39,388 nt of DNA from Branchiostoma floridae (taxonomy: Eukaryota > Chordata > Leptocardii > Amphioxiformes > Branchiostomatidae), in NCBI RefSeq assembly GCF_000003815.2, contig NC_049997.1, positions 180,475 to 219,862 on the forward strand, read 5' to 3'. A model generated the notes under the pieces. That model saw only the letters and a program-made list of their open reading frames with translations. It did no database searches and was not told where the DNA came from. A program made the position numbers and the translations under genes. Of the stretch, positions 9,986-20,545 are shown piece by piece; within the stretch, counting starts at the first letter, position 1, and every line of letters begins with the position of its first letter.

Positions 9986-10195
9986 TTACACCGAAAGACA
10001 CAACACACCTAACTCTTGCACATCTATCTGCAAGCGTTCTTTAAAACTACCCAGAGAAGATGCCCCTACTGTGCTTGGTGATAACAAATTCCACTTTACG
10101 ATAGTTCTGGGAAAGTACGAATGTTTGAACGCATCAATCCTAGGTTGGTAACTTGTAATTGAAGGCACGACTGTTTCGTTTTTTTAGCATATGGA
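9986..10195 (-). pseudogene. 3' end of a non-LTR retrotransposon reverse-transcriptase ORF (relic)
   Basis: The minus strand encodes RIDAFKHSYFPRTIVKWNLL, then SSLGSFKERLQ and a stop. The SFFPRT-WN-LP ... SL-SFK-RL pattern is typical of the extreme C-terminus of CR1/Jockey/RTE-type reverse transcriptases. Only this tail is visible. Upstream sequence runs toward the gap at 10292-10628, which may hide more of it. Confidence 0.72.
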
Positions 10196-10291
10196 TGTAT
10201 GTGGATGTTTGTAGATGGACGGCGCAACCCCTTAAGGCCTAAATATTATTAAAGATATTAGCAGTAGTTGGCAGGTAAATTGTTTTGAAAA

Positions 10292-10628
10292 NNNNNNNNN
10301 NNNNNNNNNNNNNNNNNNNNNNNNNNNNNNNNNNNNNNNNNNNNNNNNNNNNNNNNNNNNNNNNNNNNNNNNNNNNNNNNNNNNNNNNNNNNNNNNNNNN
10401 NNNNNNNNNNNNNNNNNNNNNNNNNNNNNNNNNNNNNNNNNNNNNNNNNNNNNNNNNNNNNNNNNNNNNNNNNNNNNNNNNNNNNNNNNNNNNNNNNNNN
10501 NNNNNNNNNNNNNNNNNNNNNNNNNNNNNNNNNNNNNNNNNNNNNNNNNNNNNNNNNNNNNNNNNNNNNNNNNNNNNNNNNNNNNNNNNNNNNNNNNNNN
10601 NNNNNNNNNNNNNNNNNNNNNNNNNNNN
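10292..10628. other. Assembly gap, 337 N
   Basis: A run of 337 N between SLC17 copies 1 and 2. Being not a round number, it is probably a size estimated from read pairs. Sequence on its right (10629-11280) shows no gene or clear repeat. Confidence 0.99.
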
Positions 10629-11281
10629 CCAGGAAAAGGGTTGTCACTCCCTAAAGGCGCAGTATAACCCCGTCGTGTGTAAACATGTGCGAACATGTGT
10701 AATCACGTCGACCGATGATGATGATGATGATTGGTCATGATTTATGAATCATAGTAGGAACTAGTTGTAACGTAGATATGGGCACACTTTCTTTCCTTTT
10801 AAAAGCAGGGGTGGCTTAAGTTTCAGACTTGGAAAGAAATAACACAAGAAGTGGCTTACGGATCGTTATGATTTAGGTATGTAGGTAGATTTTACTGGAG
10901 ATTCATTTATCGGTTGGTAATAATATAAAGAACAATCTAATTCACATGATAAATGACGAGCTCTAAAACTTCCCTCCGTGGCAGGGCTACAGGAACATAT
11001 GACATTCGTACTGATATAGGAAGAACAATTATGCCAACGAAAACCACTACATTCAGAGTGCTTCCACAATTGGCTACCCCCACGTCGAGAATCGGTCAGC
11101 GGCATAAAGACGCGAAACATCTCCCAGTTGGACTCGATAAAAACAAGGACTGAACGTTTCAGAAAAAGCCCAATACCTTACATAGTGTCACTGCTAAACA
11201 AGAAGCCGGTTACCTCCTTATAACCTCCTTGGTTACCTCTAGTCTTACTGAATATGTTGTCGTGTCCGTTTCCAATTGCCC

Positions 11282-11812
11282 CTTTAAAGGGGAATTCCAC
11301 TCCAGAAGGGGGTGGCGTTTTCGAATAGATAATGTGTCATGAATACATAGTCAGCCGAATTTTGTGGAATTCACCTTGGGAGGAATTGCGCGATGTGTGT
11401 TTTGTAAAACAATATGACACTCACCAAACCAATGCAGACCCTACCCATGCATTCCCTACACGCATAGACACTTTGTTTATCGTGCATATTTTCGGAATAA
11501 ATGAGGATCGCTAAGCACACCGAAATGGCAAATTGCTCATAAGATAGCAAAAAACATATAATAAGACGAGATTTCTTAGCGATCCTGAAATTAGTTTTCT
11601 AACCTTACCTAAAAGTTTTGCATTGTATTCAGCCATAGGATTAATTCAATTAGAGGGTACTCGGGGAGTTTAGTAGAAGACTGACTGCTTTTGAGGCACG
11701 TGGAGCAACTGGGTACTTTATCGTATAATGTGAAGTATGCATTTATTACTTTTAAAAATAATATCTATCGGAAATTAACACTCCCGTGTGGAGTAAAATG
11801 CCCCTTTAATGT
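11282..11812. mobile_element. Possible inverted-repeat element, CCCTTTAAAGGGG ends
   Basis: The left end reads TTTAAAGGGGAATTCCACTCC. The right end, reverse-complemented, reads TTAAAGGGGCATTTTACTCC, followed by matching ACACGGGAG/AGAAGGGGG blocks. The interior of about 450 bp has no recognisable protein. The right boundary is approximate. Confidence 0.55.
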
Positions 11813-12347
11813 AAGACCAAATGAAACATGTACAGTTGAATTTTAAAACAAGTTACTTTTATTCTCACAACCATTGATATAAATGTGTAACTGTAAAAGA
11901 ATGATTATGCTGTACAGAGTTTAATATAGACAATATCTTAATAAGCATAGTTCATTTTAAATAGCAGTATGTAGATAAAAGATGCTATGTAGTAAGGTTG
12001 TCGATCTGATTTTATTTTCCAGTGCAATTCAGTGCATGTGTTTGCGTGCGCTATGAAACAAAAAAAACTTTGTGTGAAATGATAAAATAAATCATCATCA
12101 AATTTGCATAAATAATGAGAGAATAGCCTCAATAGTGGTAAATGTCGTGAATTCCGTATACTCAAGGCAATTAACAGTTACGTGAAATGAAAGTCATGTA
12201 ATACAAATAAAGCAAGCAGGATACATATATTATACATGCATTTGATAAAAATCATCGAAACAGAATTAGTAGGTCACCATTATGGCGGCAGAACGTATTA
12301 ATGACAACACCTAATAACTGCATATTATCAATAAATATAGTTTTACT
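11813..12347. other. AT-rich 3' flank of copy 2, no gene seen
   Basis: Unremarkable AT-rich sequence. On the minus strand, downstream of the copy 2 stop codon, an AATAAA lies at 12016-12011, about 330 bp past the stop, and could be its polyadenylation signal. Confidence 0.3.
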
Positions 12348-12859
12348 TCACACTGTTGTCTCGTAGACAAGCTCTGGCCAAGAGCCTTCTTCCTCGCCAT
12401 TATAAAAGTCAGGAATTAACTTATCCCGTGCTGGCTGCGGCAGTTTGTCTTCATCCGGGTCCTGCGCCTCATCCGGGTACTGCGCCCAGGAAACCGGATC
12501 AGTCCGGAGGAACAGAAGGGCCATGACGGAACCGGAAACGGAAATGGCGGCGCCGATGTAGAAGACTTTCTGCCAGGCTTCTATTGTTTGCTATAGGTAC
12601 AAAAATATCATAGTTATATGTAGTAAAGAGAACAGGACAATAACTCATTTTAAGGTGTCAACTGCAAATCTTTAGGGGTAATTCCAAACGGCAAAAAAAT
12701 TAGCCCCTGAACATTATTTGCAAAACATTTTTTTCTTAACACAGTTATCAATTGTAGAAAAACCTAAACAGTTCAGAATCCTTAAAAACGAAAATCTACC
12801 TTCTACAAGACCTGAACGTGGTTTAAATGCAACTTTCTGACAATGATAAGGAGACAGGG

Positions 12860-13005
12860 TGAGGAGCAGAAGATCCGCACAAGTCTCGACCTAGTTCTCG
12901 TAACTCTCGCGAGAAGTAGGTCACTCCGTGAACAAGATGGATTGATAGCCATTGAAAATTTCAAGGTACGTGTGATTACCTTCAAAAAGCAGTTACTATT
13001 AGTTG
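12860..13005. repeat. Decayed relative of the fold-back element at 5893-6107
   Basis: It shares ATTGAAAATTT-AAGGTACGT, TACCTTCAAAAAG and a TCTCGCGAGA centre beside a GTAGGTCA block with the fold-back element in copy 1. Here it lies in the last intron of copy 2, so the two insertions are independent and not inherited with the gene. Confidence 0.45.
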
Positions 13006-14316
13006 AACAATCTAATAACTATTGTTCAAAGAATAGAAATACGTATATGTATATATGTTCGACATTTTTTGCATAAACTTACGTTTTCGTCTGTGAGAAT
13101 TCCTACAACCATAGGGACAATGAATCCTGCACAGTTGGCCACGGTGTTGCTGATTCCGAACGCTACTCCAGAAAAAGCCAACGTGAGTTCGGTGAAGCAT
13201 GGAAAAAAGCCAGGGATCATCACGCCTGACATGACCGTGGCCAGACACAACATGGCGATGGCTGCTGTGGAGTCACATCTCACGTGACCAACACCAGCAA
13301 GGCAGGCGGCAACCCCAACCAAAGCTGTTATGTTGAAAAAGACATGTGATTCGTAAGTACCGAGTCTGTCGCACCAAAAAAAAAACTAAAATATGTCATG
13401 CCGATGATATGGACAATCGCAAACTGACAAATAAAGACAAAAAGGAAAGGAAGTGAAGACCTCATATTCCTAAGCTTACCAGGACAAAGCATGTACTTGT
13501 TTATTATAACTGTGGCACTGATCACCAAAAAATGTGATAGGAATTCGAAACCAGCGTCTAAGAGCTGTTAAGGGATTTCTCTGCAGGTTGCAAGAGCTAT
13601 TCAACATTAGAGAACACCATATCTGCTTTGAGATAATCTAATTAACTAACTCCCACACCACACGGCCTGTTCCTCAAGACCAAAAATATAGGAGTGATTT
13701 CTGAAATAATTACACCCATGATAATAAAAACAGCTACCAGGAAAAAAATACAACGTGCATTATCGCGCAAGTCCGTTCAGAGGACCTGCCAAACTACATT
13801 CGAATCTGACAACGGAAAAATGCAGATACAGATGTGAACGCGCGTTACATCAACAGAAAAACAATACTCTGTCGCCAGAGGTTACCCTCCAGTCACAGAG
13901 TAATGACACAAAAAATTTCACAGTTCCAACTGAACAAGTACAGTTTTGATACGTTAAGGTTTAAAGCGCACATTAAACCCTTGTCCAACATTTTTGAAGA
14001 CTTATCACAAATTTGCATATAAACATCTTTCTTGTAGTTGTTTTTTTGTGTGATTTCTATACATATGCTATTCCAATGATCCAAGACATTAATATGAAAG
14101 TGCTGTAGTAAACATTATCATTTCCCCTCAAAACAAATTTCCCATGCTAATTCCTGAATGTTTTTAAAAGACAAAAAGTAAAATATCAAATTCCTGCCGC
14201 TGAGGTGTCATAAATTACGTAAGTCACCACAGCTGAAATACCATACAAGCATAAATATAGAAGTTTAATAGTTTTCTACATATAAAGAAGAATTTGAGAA
14301 TATTGACTATCCATTT

Positions 14317-14352
14317 TTTAGTCTTTCTCGGGTATTGTGACCCTCATCAAGT
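14317..14352 (-). repeat. Degenerate Penelope-type hammerhead-like string
   Basis: The minus strand reads CTTGATGA, GGGT, CACAAT, ACCC, GAGAAAG. This resembles the CUGAUGA-stem-GAAAC layout but has a changed first core base and an insertion in GAAA. No inverted partner was found. It lies in intron 7 of copy 2. Confidence 0.25.
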
Positions 14353-14832
14353 AATGCTTAAATGAATGTGACTACCTTAAAAAAGATACCCGTTTAAAAG
14401 CTAAATAGAGATAAATTAAAGGAGATGGAGGGAGAAGCAGATTTAAGTAGTCTCAATTCTTACCTAACGTGCACGTCTTTCGAATGTTGGCTTTCTTAAA
14501 ATCTGATCGCTTTATGACAGTATCAATAATGAGACTAGATAAGATCCTTGATGCCATCTGTGTCAGGTATGGCAAGGAAGACAAAGCTCCATTCTGGAAG
14601 ATAAACGATATTAAAGTCGTAGGTGTGATGACATCCTTGTTCAACAACAGTTTTCGGCAATTTCAAAAAAGCGGTTCAACTATACTGTAAATCTTAAAAA
14701 GCTTTAAAAGTAAGCAAAGAAAATATGCCGTGGAATGCAAGAACAAAAATCGGAAACATATACTAATATACTATACTGACATAAGGTAAATCCGATAATT
14801 TTTTGGGGTCTAGCTTTTTTTCATTCGTACGC

Positions 14833-14862
14833 TGTCATGCATATAATCAAATCAACATGGCC
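14833..14862 (+). repeat. Solitary terminal repeat of the 31969-37587 transposon family
   Basis: Thirty bases ending ATCAAATCAACATGGCC match the right terminal repeat of the transposon at 37555-37587 with one mismatch (CATGCAT for CATCCAT). No partner end was found within intron 6 of copy 2. It is either a relic of an older insertion or one end of a decayed non-autonomous derivative. Confidence 0.75.
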
Positions 14863-15344
14863 TATTCCGCGACAAATGTTTCATTCAATTAATATAGACG
14901 TAAGAATTTGCACCAACATACACCCATTTACTGTTATAGTTGTATAACCTTAAGGAATAATATTTTGATGGCACTATGTGTTTAGTGCAACTGTTTATGA
15001 TAATTAAATTATATTTTTTCTTGTTACAAACAATATGACGATGTTGTATATTTGTGTCACAGACACTTTAACTTACCGCATCAATGTTGAAGTTGAGTAT
15101 TGTATCCATGTACAATGGTAAACTGGTCAGCAGCAGGAAAAATCACCAGCATTCAGTACAGTGGATATACATCAGTACCCAGAGGTGAGGTGACAAAAAC
15201 AATTTTAGCCACGGAATCTGCTTGTCCTATAAAAAAAATTAAGAAAACAATCTTAAAGAGATAAAAATGTTTTTGTTGTTGACCATCACGGCAATACCTT
15301 ACGATATCACGCCTGACTTTTCAGCCGCAGTAAACCGGTACTGG

Positions 15345-15435
15345 GGTGAGCCTGGCTTATGAATATTAATGAGCTTGCCTGATTTGTGGCGGGCCAATCA
15401 ACGACCAGATTGCAGGTTTCCACAAAAAAAAAGCC
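15345..15435 (+). repeat. Possible fragment of MITE family A
   Basis: The string GGCTTATGAATATTAATGAGCTT resembles the centre of the family A elements (9125-9443). The arms are not recognisable. Intron 5 of copy 2. Confidence 0.35.
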
Positions 15436-15619
15436 TACGGCGTGGCGTGCACAAAGATCTGTTTATTTTTGCGTGATGATAATTCTTTTTTCGTATGCTC
15501 TGCCGGTATACGGTGATGCCGTGGTTACTCCATACCCATAGAACCGACAAAGTATGGACGGTGAAAGACTGTAAAAAACCTTATGCCGGTACTATTATCT
15601 TGCTCTTAAATATTAAATA

Positions 15620-15860
15620 TTAACCATATCCAGACTGGGCTTTTTGGGCATTCCCTGGACCTGCGGGGGAGGGGTGTGTGGCTCATTCGCACCCCCCCCC
15701 CCCCGTCGTATTTTCAAAACGGCTTACAGTACAATCACCAAATTTGCAGGGGGTCATATGCTCGTCGAGTTTTATAATTCCCAAATTGTTCATATCATTA
15801 TGACGTAATATGACGTAATTATGACGTCATTAATTGATTTTTTGGGCTAAAACGGGGAAT
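15620..15860 (+). repeat. Interspersed repeat, family TATCCAGACTGGG
   Basis: Begins TTAACCATATCCAGACTGGG, then has a run of 13 C at 15692-15704 and several GACGTAAT motifs. Related to 4667-4800 and 1730-1840. Intron 5 of copy 2. Confidence 0.6.
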
Positions 15861-15998
15861 TTCCATAATACCTAAATATTTCACACTGAAAGTTACCAAT
15901 AAGGGTTTCTTATCAATTATCTTATGAGTAGCCTTCTATGGCGCCTTTGGACAACAAAAAGGCATTTCTTTGATGGACTGATGGTTGGTTAGACACTT

Positions 15999-16226
15999 CT
16001 TCGGTAGACGGCGATCACGCTGCGCTCTCACTGTGACCTAAAACGGATTTGTGTAATCTTCACTTTCACACTGGGTAAATCAAACAAGATCAAAAAGGGC
16101 GATTGAAAAGACAGCAAAATACACTTAGCATATTCGTTTTATTTTATTTTCTATACAATTCTGTAAAGCTTTAGGTCGCAGAGAGAGCGCGTCGAGAGCG
16201 CCGTCCTAGTGAAAAGGGGTTATTAG
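15999..16226. mobile_element. MITE, family D (CCCCTTTTCACTAGGACGGCG ends)
   Basis: The right end, reverse-complemented, reads CCCCTTTTCACTAGGACGGC. The left end has GGTAGACGGCGATCACGCTG. Inner arms share GCGCTCTC and GACCTAAA. Relatives are at 26143-26350 and 29742-29996. Intron 5 of copy 2. Confidence 0.65.
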
Positions 16227-16779
16227 AAGTTACGCCCCTAATACCGTTTTCTGTGACTGAAAAGGCAGGGGTGATATTGTAAAGCATTGCCGCGATAGGC
16301 AACCCTGTGTGGGAGGGTGAAAATTTCTTGCACCTGTATACTGCATACACAACACACACAGCGTATTTTTCTACATATTTGACAAGGATGGCGAACAGTT
16401 TAATCTATACCCATATAACAAAATTAAGCATGTTGTACCGTTTTCGTTTTCTCTAAATTGGTCTCAATATACGTCCTTTCTGCTTCAGAAATTCTAGGAT
16501 GAACTGCAGGTGAGTCAAACGCCAGTGAACACCAGATGCAACAGAACACTAGTCCAGTTACCCCTGAAACGTAGAGACAAACGTACGAGGAAAATTGAAT
16601 ATAGCTAAGCAACTCCGGATCATACACCTTTGAGGTCGACACACATCTATCTCTGTATCATTCAACATGTAATTCAATATGTCAATTAAATCATACAGAA
16701 AACTACGCTAAATGGAAATGTATATCAAAATACTATTTCACAACGAGAGTCATTCCAATTAGAGTGGCTACGGTGGTCA

Positions 16780-17015
16780 AAAACAGGACCATAATAATAA
16801 CAATATTGATATAGTAATCATGATTATAATGATTGTGGTAATGATGATTATAATAGTTGTGATAATGACAACGATTATGGTTATGATAATCATAATGAAA
16901 ATGATAATGATAATAATAGGGATGACGATGATGACGGTGATGATGATGTGATGTAGTGATGATGTCCATGATGTGGACAACGATGATGATGATGGTGATA
17001 TTGATGACACATGCA
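16780..17015 (+). repeat. Imperfect ATG/ATA/ATC trinucleotide repeat
   Basis: Long purine-rich imperfect repeat of GAT, AAT and GATGAT units in intron 4 of copy 2, ending some 40 bp from the exon 4 donor. Open frames through it are poly-I or poly-H and not genes. Confidence 0.85.
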
Positions 17016-17813
17016 GAGTCCATATAGCTTTTGCAGGGTAAACCGACTCACCTGTTATGTACAGGGTAACAGCCCACCCAAACTGTGTGATGAGACGTGC
17101 TGTCAATGAGAAACCCACGATGACACCCAGTGTCTCACCTATACCAACGAAACGAGAGTTTTCATTGCTGTGCTTTTTGACATTTTTTTTTACTTGTGGA
17201 GCTATCGTACACATAAGCGTTTCATTTGAAAAAATGTCGACTTTGCTAGTTATTTAATTACGTATCATTTTATTCTCTTGTAAACATATAAATACACACA
17301 CGTGAAAACAACCAATGCACACACGCGCATCAACACACATCTTAACACACATGAACACACATCTAAAGACACCACAAGTAGTAAAAGAAGTACATATTTC
17401 TATTCGTATGTGAGAATTACCTAGAAAGACGATAGTGATAAGGCGACTTCTTTCCGACGGAAGGGACCATTTCGATAAGATGCCAAACGCACTTGGGTAC
17501 ACGACACCCTGAAAAACATCATGATATCTATATCAAGTAAAGTACCTCCATTATTTCTTTCTCCAGTTATCCTTCTTTCGGAAATGTTTAACAAAATGTA
17601 CCTATAATTCCAAAAGTTGGTTCTTGAGGGCCAAAACCAATGACACCTCTTCCCAGGCACAAGAGCTATTCAACGTCTCAAAATCGTGAATATGAGATAT
17701 ATAAGATATTTCAAAACCGGAAAATCCGCTGCAGTACCAAGGACAGCCAATAGAGCCAGAAATATAATCATTCTTAGCTTTCCCATCCAGTCATTCTTGA
17801 GCTATCTTGTTGA

Positions 17814-17823
17814 CAGACAGACA

Positions 17824-17874
<51 letters not shown>
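17814..17874 (+). repeat. (CA)n microsatellite
   Basis: GACAGACAGACA followed by more than 20 uninterrupted AC units, in intron 2 of copy 2. Confidence 0.97.
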
Positions 17875-17875
<1 letters not shown>

Positions 17876-18265
17876 AACGTTTGCTGAAAAAGATACAGTT
17901 CTGCCATGCAAGAAAAAATGTTCAAAGCGTTTTTTTTACATTACCATTGGTCAACTTTGAGCAAATAGGGGGCATCTTCATTGCGCTCTTGAAATTCCTA
18001 ACATTGAAAGTGTTTTACTTGCAGAAAAACAATGGTTTGCCTTCTCATACGCAATAAATTTCCTGTTGGTTTGAAATTCATAACAGGTTCAAAGAAGAAG
18101 GTAGGCTAGACGAAAACCTGTATATTTTGGGTCTCATTTGTGACAGATTATGGGTTAAGAACTGCCAGCCTGGGCGCGGAAAAAAAAGGGTTTGGAAGAA
18201 AGCGTTTTCGCCATGTCGTTTTGCATGGTGCTTGTGGTGAGGAAAAAAAAATATTTTGTTGAAAC

Positions 18266-18267
<2 letters not shown>

Positions 18268-18306
<39 letters not shown>

Positions 18307-18338
18307 AGAGACACACACAAACACACACACACACACAA
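18268..18338 (+). repeat. (CA)n microsatellite interrupted by GAGAGAG
   Basis: Two AC tracts separated by AGAGAGAG, in the same intron as the one at 17814-17874. Confidence 0.97.
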
Positions 18339-18359
18339 ATAACTTTCGCTTTAATCATT

Positions 18360-18562
18360 AAGGGCGTGGCCACATAGGAAGTGCGATCGTCGTACCATCG
18401 CTAACATTTGGCATTTTAGAGGACAAAAATGTACTGCAAAGTTCAGTACATTAAAAATGCTGTTTTGGATCCAAATCTGTGGTTGGTTCTGTCAAATCCA
18501 GCTTGAAAATCATATGGCATCAAAATCGTACGACGATCGCACGACCTATGTTACCACGCTCT
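18360..18562. mobile_element. Inverted-repeat MITE abutting the exon 2 splice donor of copy 2
   Basis: Ends are GGGCGTGGCCACATAGG and the reverse complement of CCTATGTTACCACGCTC. Next inward on both sides is a GTGCGATCGTCGTAC block. The right end stops five bases from the last base of exon 2 (18568), so the element begins at about intron position +6. Confidence 0.8.
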
Positions 18563-18914
18563 TATACCTGCACAAATCCGACCACCACCCGAACTACAAA
18601 CAGCCACCATTCTCCAGCTACAGCAGCCGCGGGTGTCAGCAGAGTCAGAACGGAGGAGAGCAGGATGCTCAGGCCGAGAACTTTCTTCCCACCAAACCTG
18701 GCCTCCAGGAACCCTCCCATCACTTGACTAAAGACATTGCCGTAGGAATAAGCGCCAATGATGCGACCTTGGGTAACGGGGTCCCAGGAAAACTTGTCCT
18801 TACGGAAAAGAGAGAAAATAAAATGTTTTACTTTACATGGTGATAAGCGTAATTACATGACCTTCTCCATAACATGATTTCTTTGATAACTATAACGATG
18901 GCAACGCTATTATC

Positions 18915-18951
18915 AAGAGAGAGAGATAGAGAGATAGAGAGATAAATAGAT
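18915..18951 (+). repeat. GA/GATA microsatellite
   Basis: AGAGAGAGAGATAGAGAGATAGAGAGATAAATAGAT, intron 1 of copy 2. Confidence 0.9.
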
Positions 18952-19605
18952 TAACGCTCATGTCAGCCAACACAGCATGTTTATGAGGTTTCCACAAGAG
19001 TTATGTTTACAAGCAATTTTTATCTCGGAGTCCATTGTCGTTCTTTTGCTTAGTGTCTTATTCTGAATAGACCGACTGACAGTACAGTATGTTATGTTCT
19101 GTAAAACAACATGATGGTAGAGCATGCCTTTGTGGTAAGTAAATTTGAACATGGTCGTCACAATATATTACGGCCTAAAACTAAGCCGACTGCTTTCAAC
19201 CCATCGCCGACCTTCGTAGTGAGTTCACCACAATGCAAGGCCTTAGAAGGTTGAATGACCTGACTTAAGCCGTTAACCAAATAACACTTCAACCAAAGCA
19301 TATCGCCTTTAGATCTCTGCCAAACCAGGCCAAACTAACCAAACAAACGAAACAAAAGATGCCACACCACGCGTTACCAAACGAATAACCTTCCTGGTGA
19401 CTGAAATTACCAACGTTGATTATAGTAATTTATGGGTTCAAGAATAATAGTAGAACGTGGAATAAGCATACAGTAAAGGGGCTAAAGAGGATAGTTTTTG
19501 AGAACTTGCGTTTGTTCAGGACAGGTTGGGTTAAGTATGTAAAATAGATAGGGCTGTGTTAATGTTGCTCGTGACTGGAGGTGACTGCCTACAATGTGGT
19601 GCACC

Positions 19606-19846
19606 ATACCCTGGGGGCCAGCCAGGATCGGACAGGTTGCCCAAGAGTGTACATGACCTTCTCCATAACCAGATTTTCTATTAGCGCTCAGCCCGAAGGA
19701 GGTAGTCCTCCTACTGAAAGGGTAGCAATAACTCATTTGGGCTTGAACTCCCCGGAGCGCTAGTCTGAGATCGGCAGGCTGACTGCCTTGGATCCCCGAA
19801 CAAAACTCGCTAGCTACCCGATCCTGTCTGGCCCCCGGGGTAGGTG
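19606..19846 (-). mobile_element. Short element with inverted ends and a tRNA-like B-box
   Basis: The ends ACCCTGGGGGCCAGCCAGGAT and the reverse complement of ATCCTGTCTGGCCCCCGGGG form an inverted repeat of about 22 bp. On the minus strand, GGGGAGTTCAAGCCC contains a GTTCAAGCC that fits a polymerase III B box, with TAGCTAGCGAG upstream as a weak A-box candidate. It is either a MITE or a tRNA-derived SINE; the inverted ends favour a MITE. Intron 1 of copy 2. Confidence 0.5.
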
Positions 19847-20429
19847 CCTGACTGTCTTTTACTGTAAAAAACAAATGGCTGAAAATATAAGACAAAAATC
19901 TTACCTGACTGTTATGTTCTGTCCGGTTCACTTGCAACAATACTCCTGTCTTGTCGTTCAAGGCTAACAGATCTGTCGTGATATTTTCGTGTGTTGAATA
20001 ACTAACATCCTGCGTTATGTTTACATCATAACACTCGTTCTCCCTCGAGCTGTTGCCTTCATTATTGGCAGAATGTTTCACCATAGCAACGACGATGATG
20101 CTAAAGTTTGACCTTAGGGTAAAAAGGTGAATAACAACACCCATAAGAAGGAAGGCCAAACAGTACCGTGTTGGAATGCAGCAGTTCATCTGAGGGTTGA
20201 AAATAGCAAGGGTTAATCATTAATGGAACAATTTGGAACGCATTACAAACACTGGCAATATACGATTTGACTTTTAAATAATGTATGTGCCGTACATGTA
20301 CAGTTATTAGAAGTATTTTGTTATATTAAGATGTGTTATTTGCGGTTAGCAGCCTTTCGCAGCATGCCCAGCGCTCGGTATATCACAATAGTGATAGTAC
20401 AGTCTCGTAATTAAGATGATCATTACATA

Positions 20430-20545
20430 ATGCTAGCGACTAAAATCGCACTCCGAGCGGCCGATCCTACATACAATCTCCTGGAGGGGCCATTAACCCC
20501 AGCCAGCGTGTAAACACAGGCTATACAAAATGCTACCAAGAAAAA
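20430..20545 (+). repeat. Interspersed repeat shared with 24767-24880
   Basis: Shared blocks are GACTAAAATCGC, AGCGGCCG, CCCTACA-like and TTGACCCCAGCCAGCG / TTAACCCCAGCCAGCG followed by GTGTAAACACAG. Both copies are in the same orientation. Type unknown. Confidence 0.6.

Larger units (their letters stand above)
12348..20189 (-). pseudogene. SLC17-like: SLC17-family (sialin-like) transporter, copy 2, nine exons, with in-frame stop
   Basis: Exons on the minus strand are 20189-19905, 18798-18568, 17508-17421, 17138-17052, 16563-16439, 15226-15077, 14593-14464, 13324-13083 and 12590-12348. Splice sites and phases match copy 1 and the total is 1581 nt (527 codons with stop). Exon 6 has TGA at 15145-15143, codon 300, in IHCTECW-stop-FFLLLTSLP. 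The paralogous codon in copy 1 is GGA, so one G-to-T change explains it. Everything after the stop is well preserved, so the change is recent, an allele or a sequence error. Helix 1, FGGKKVLG and the V/Q/F replacements match copy 1. Exon 9 has an 18-bp internal duplication. CCCTCAG just before the ATG looks like an acceptor. The gene faces copy 1 tail to tail. Confidence 0.85.

Noticed and set aside
10232-10740. Open frames spanning the 337-N gap
   Set aside because: They consist almost wholly of unknown bases and have no support.
15143-15145. TGA in copy 2 exon 6 as a selenocysteine codon
   Set aside because: The paralogue has GGA (glycine), the family is not known to use selenocysteine, and no clear SECIS-like hairpin was noticed after the stop codon. 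A plain nonsense change is simpler.
16733-17214. Open frames rich in I or H near 16800-17000
   Set aside because: They are translations of a trinucleotide repeat. The only real coding part is SLC17 exon 4 at 17052-17138.
19482-19904. Extension of copy 2 exon 1 into a 235-residue protein
   Set aside because: It reads through a good donor (CAG/GTAAGA) shared with copies 1 and 4. The extension is intron and a short repeat element.
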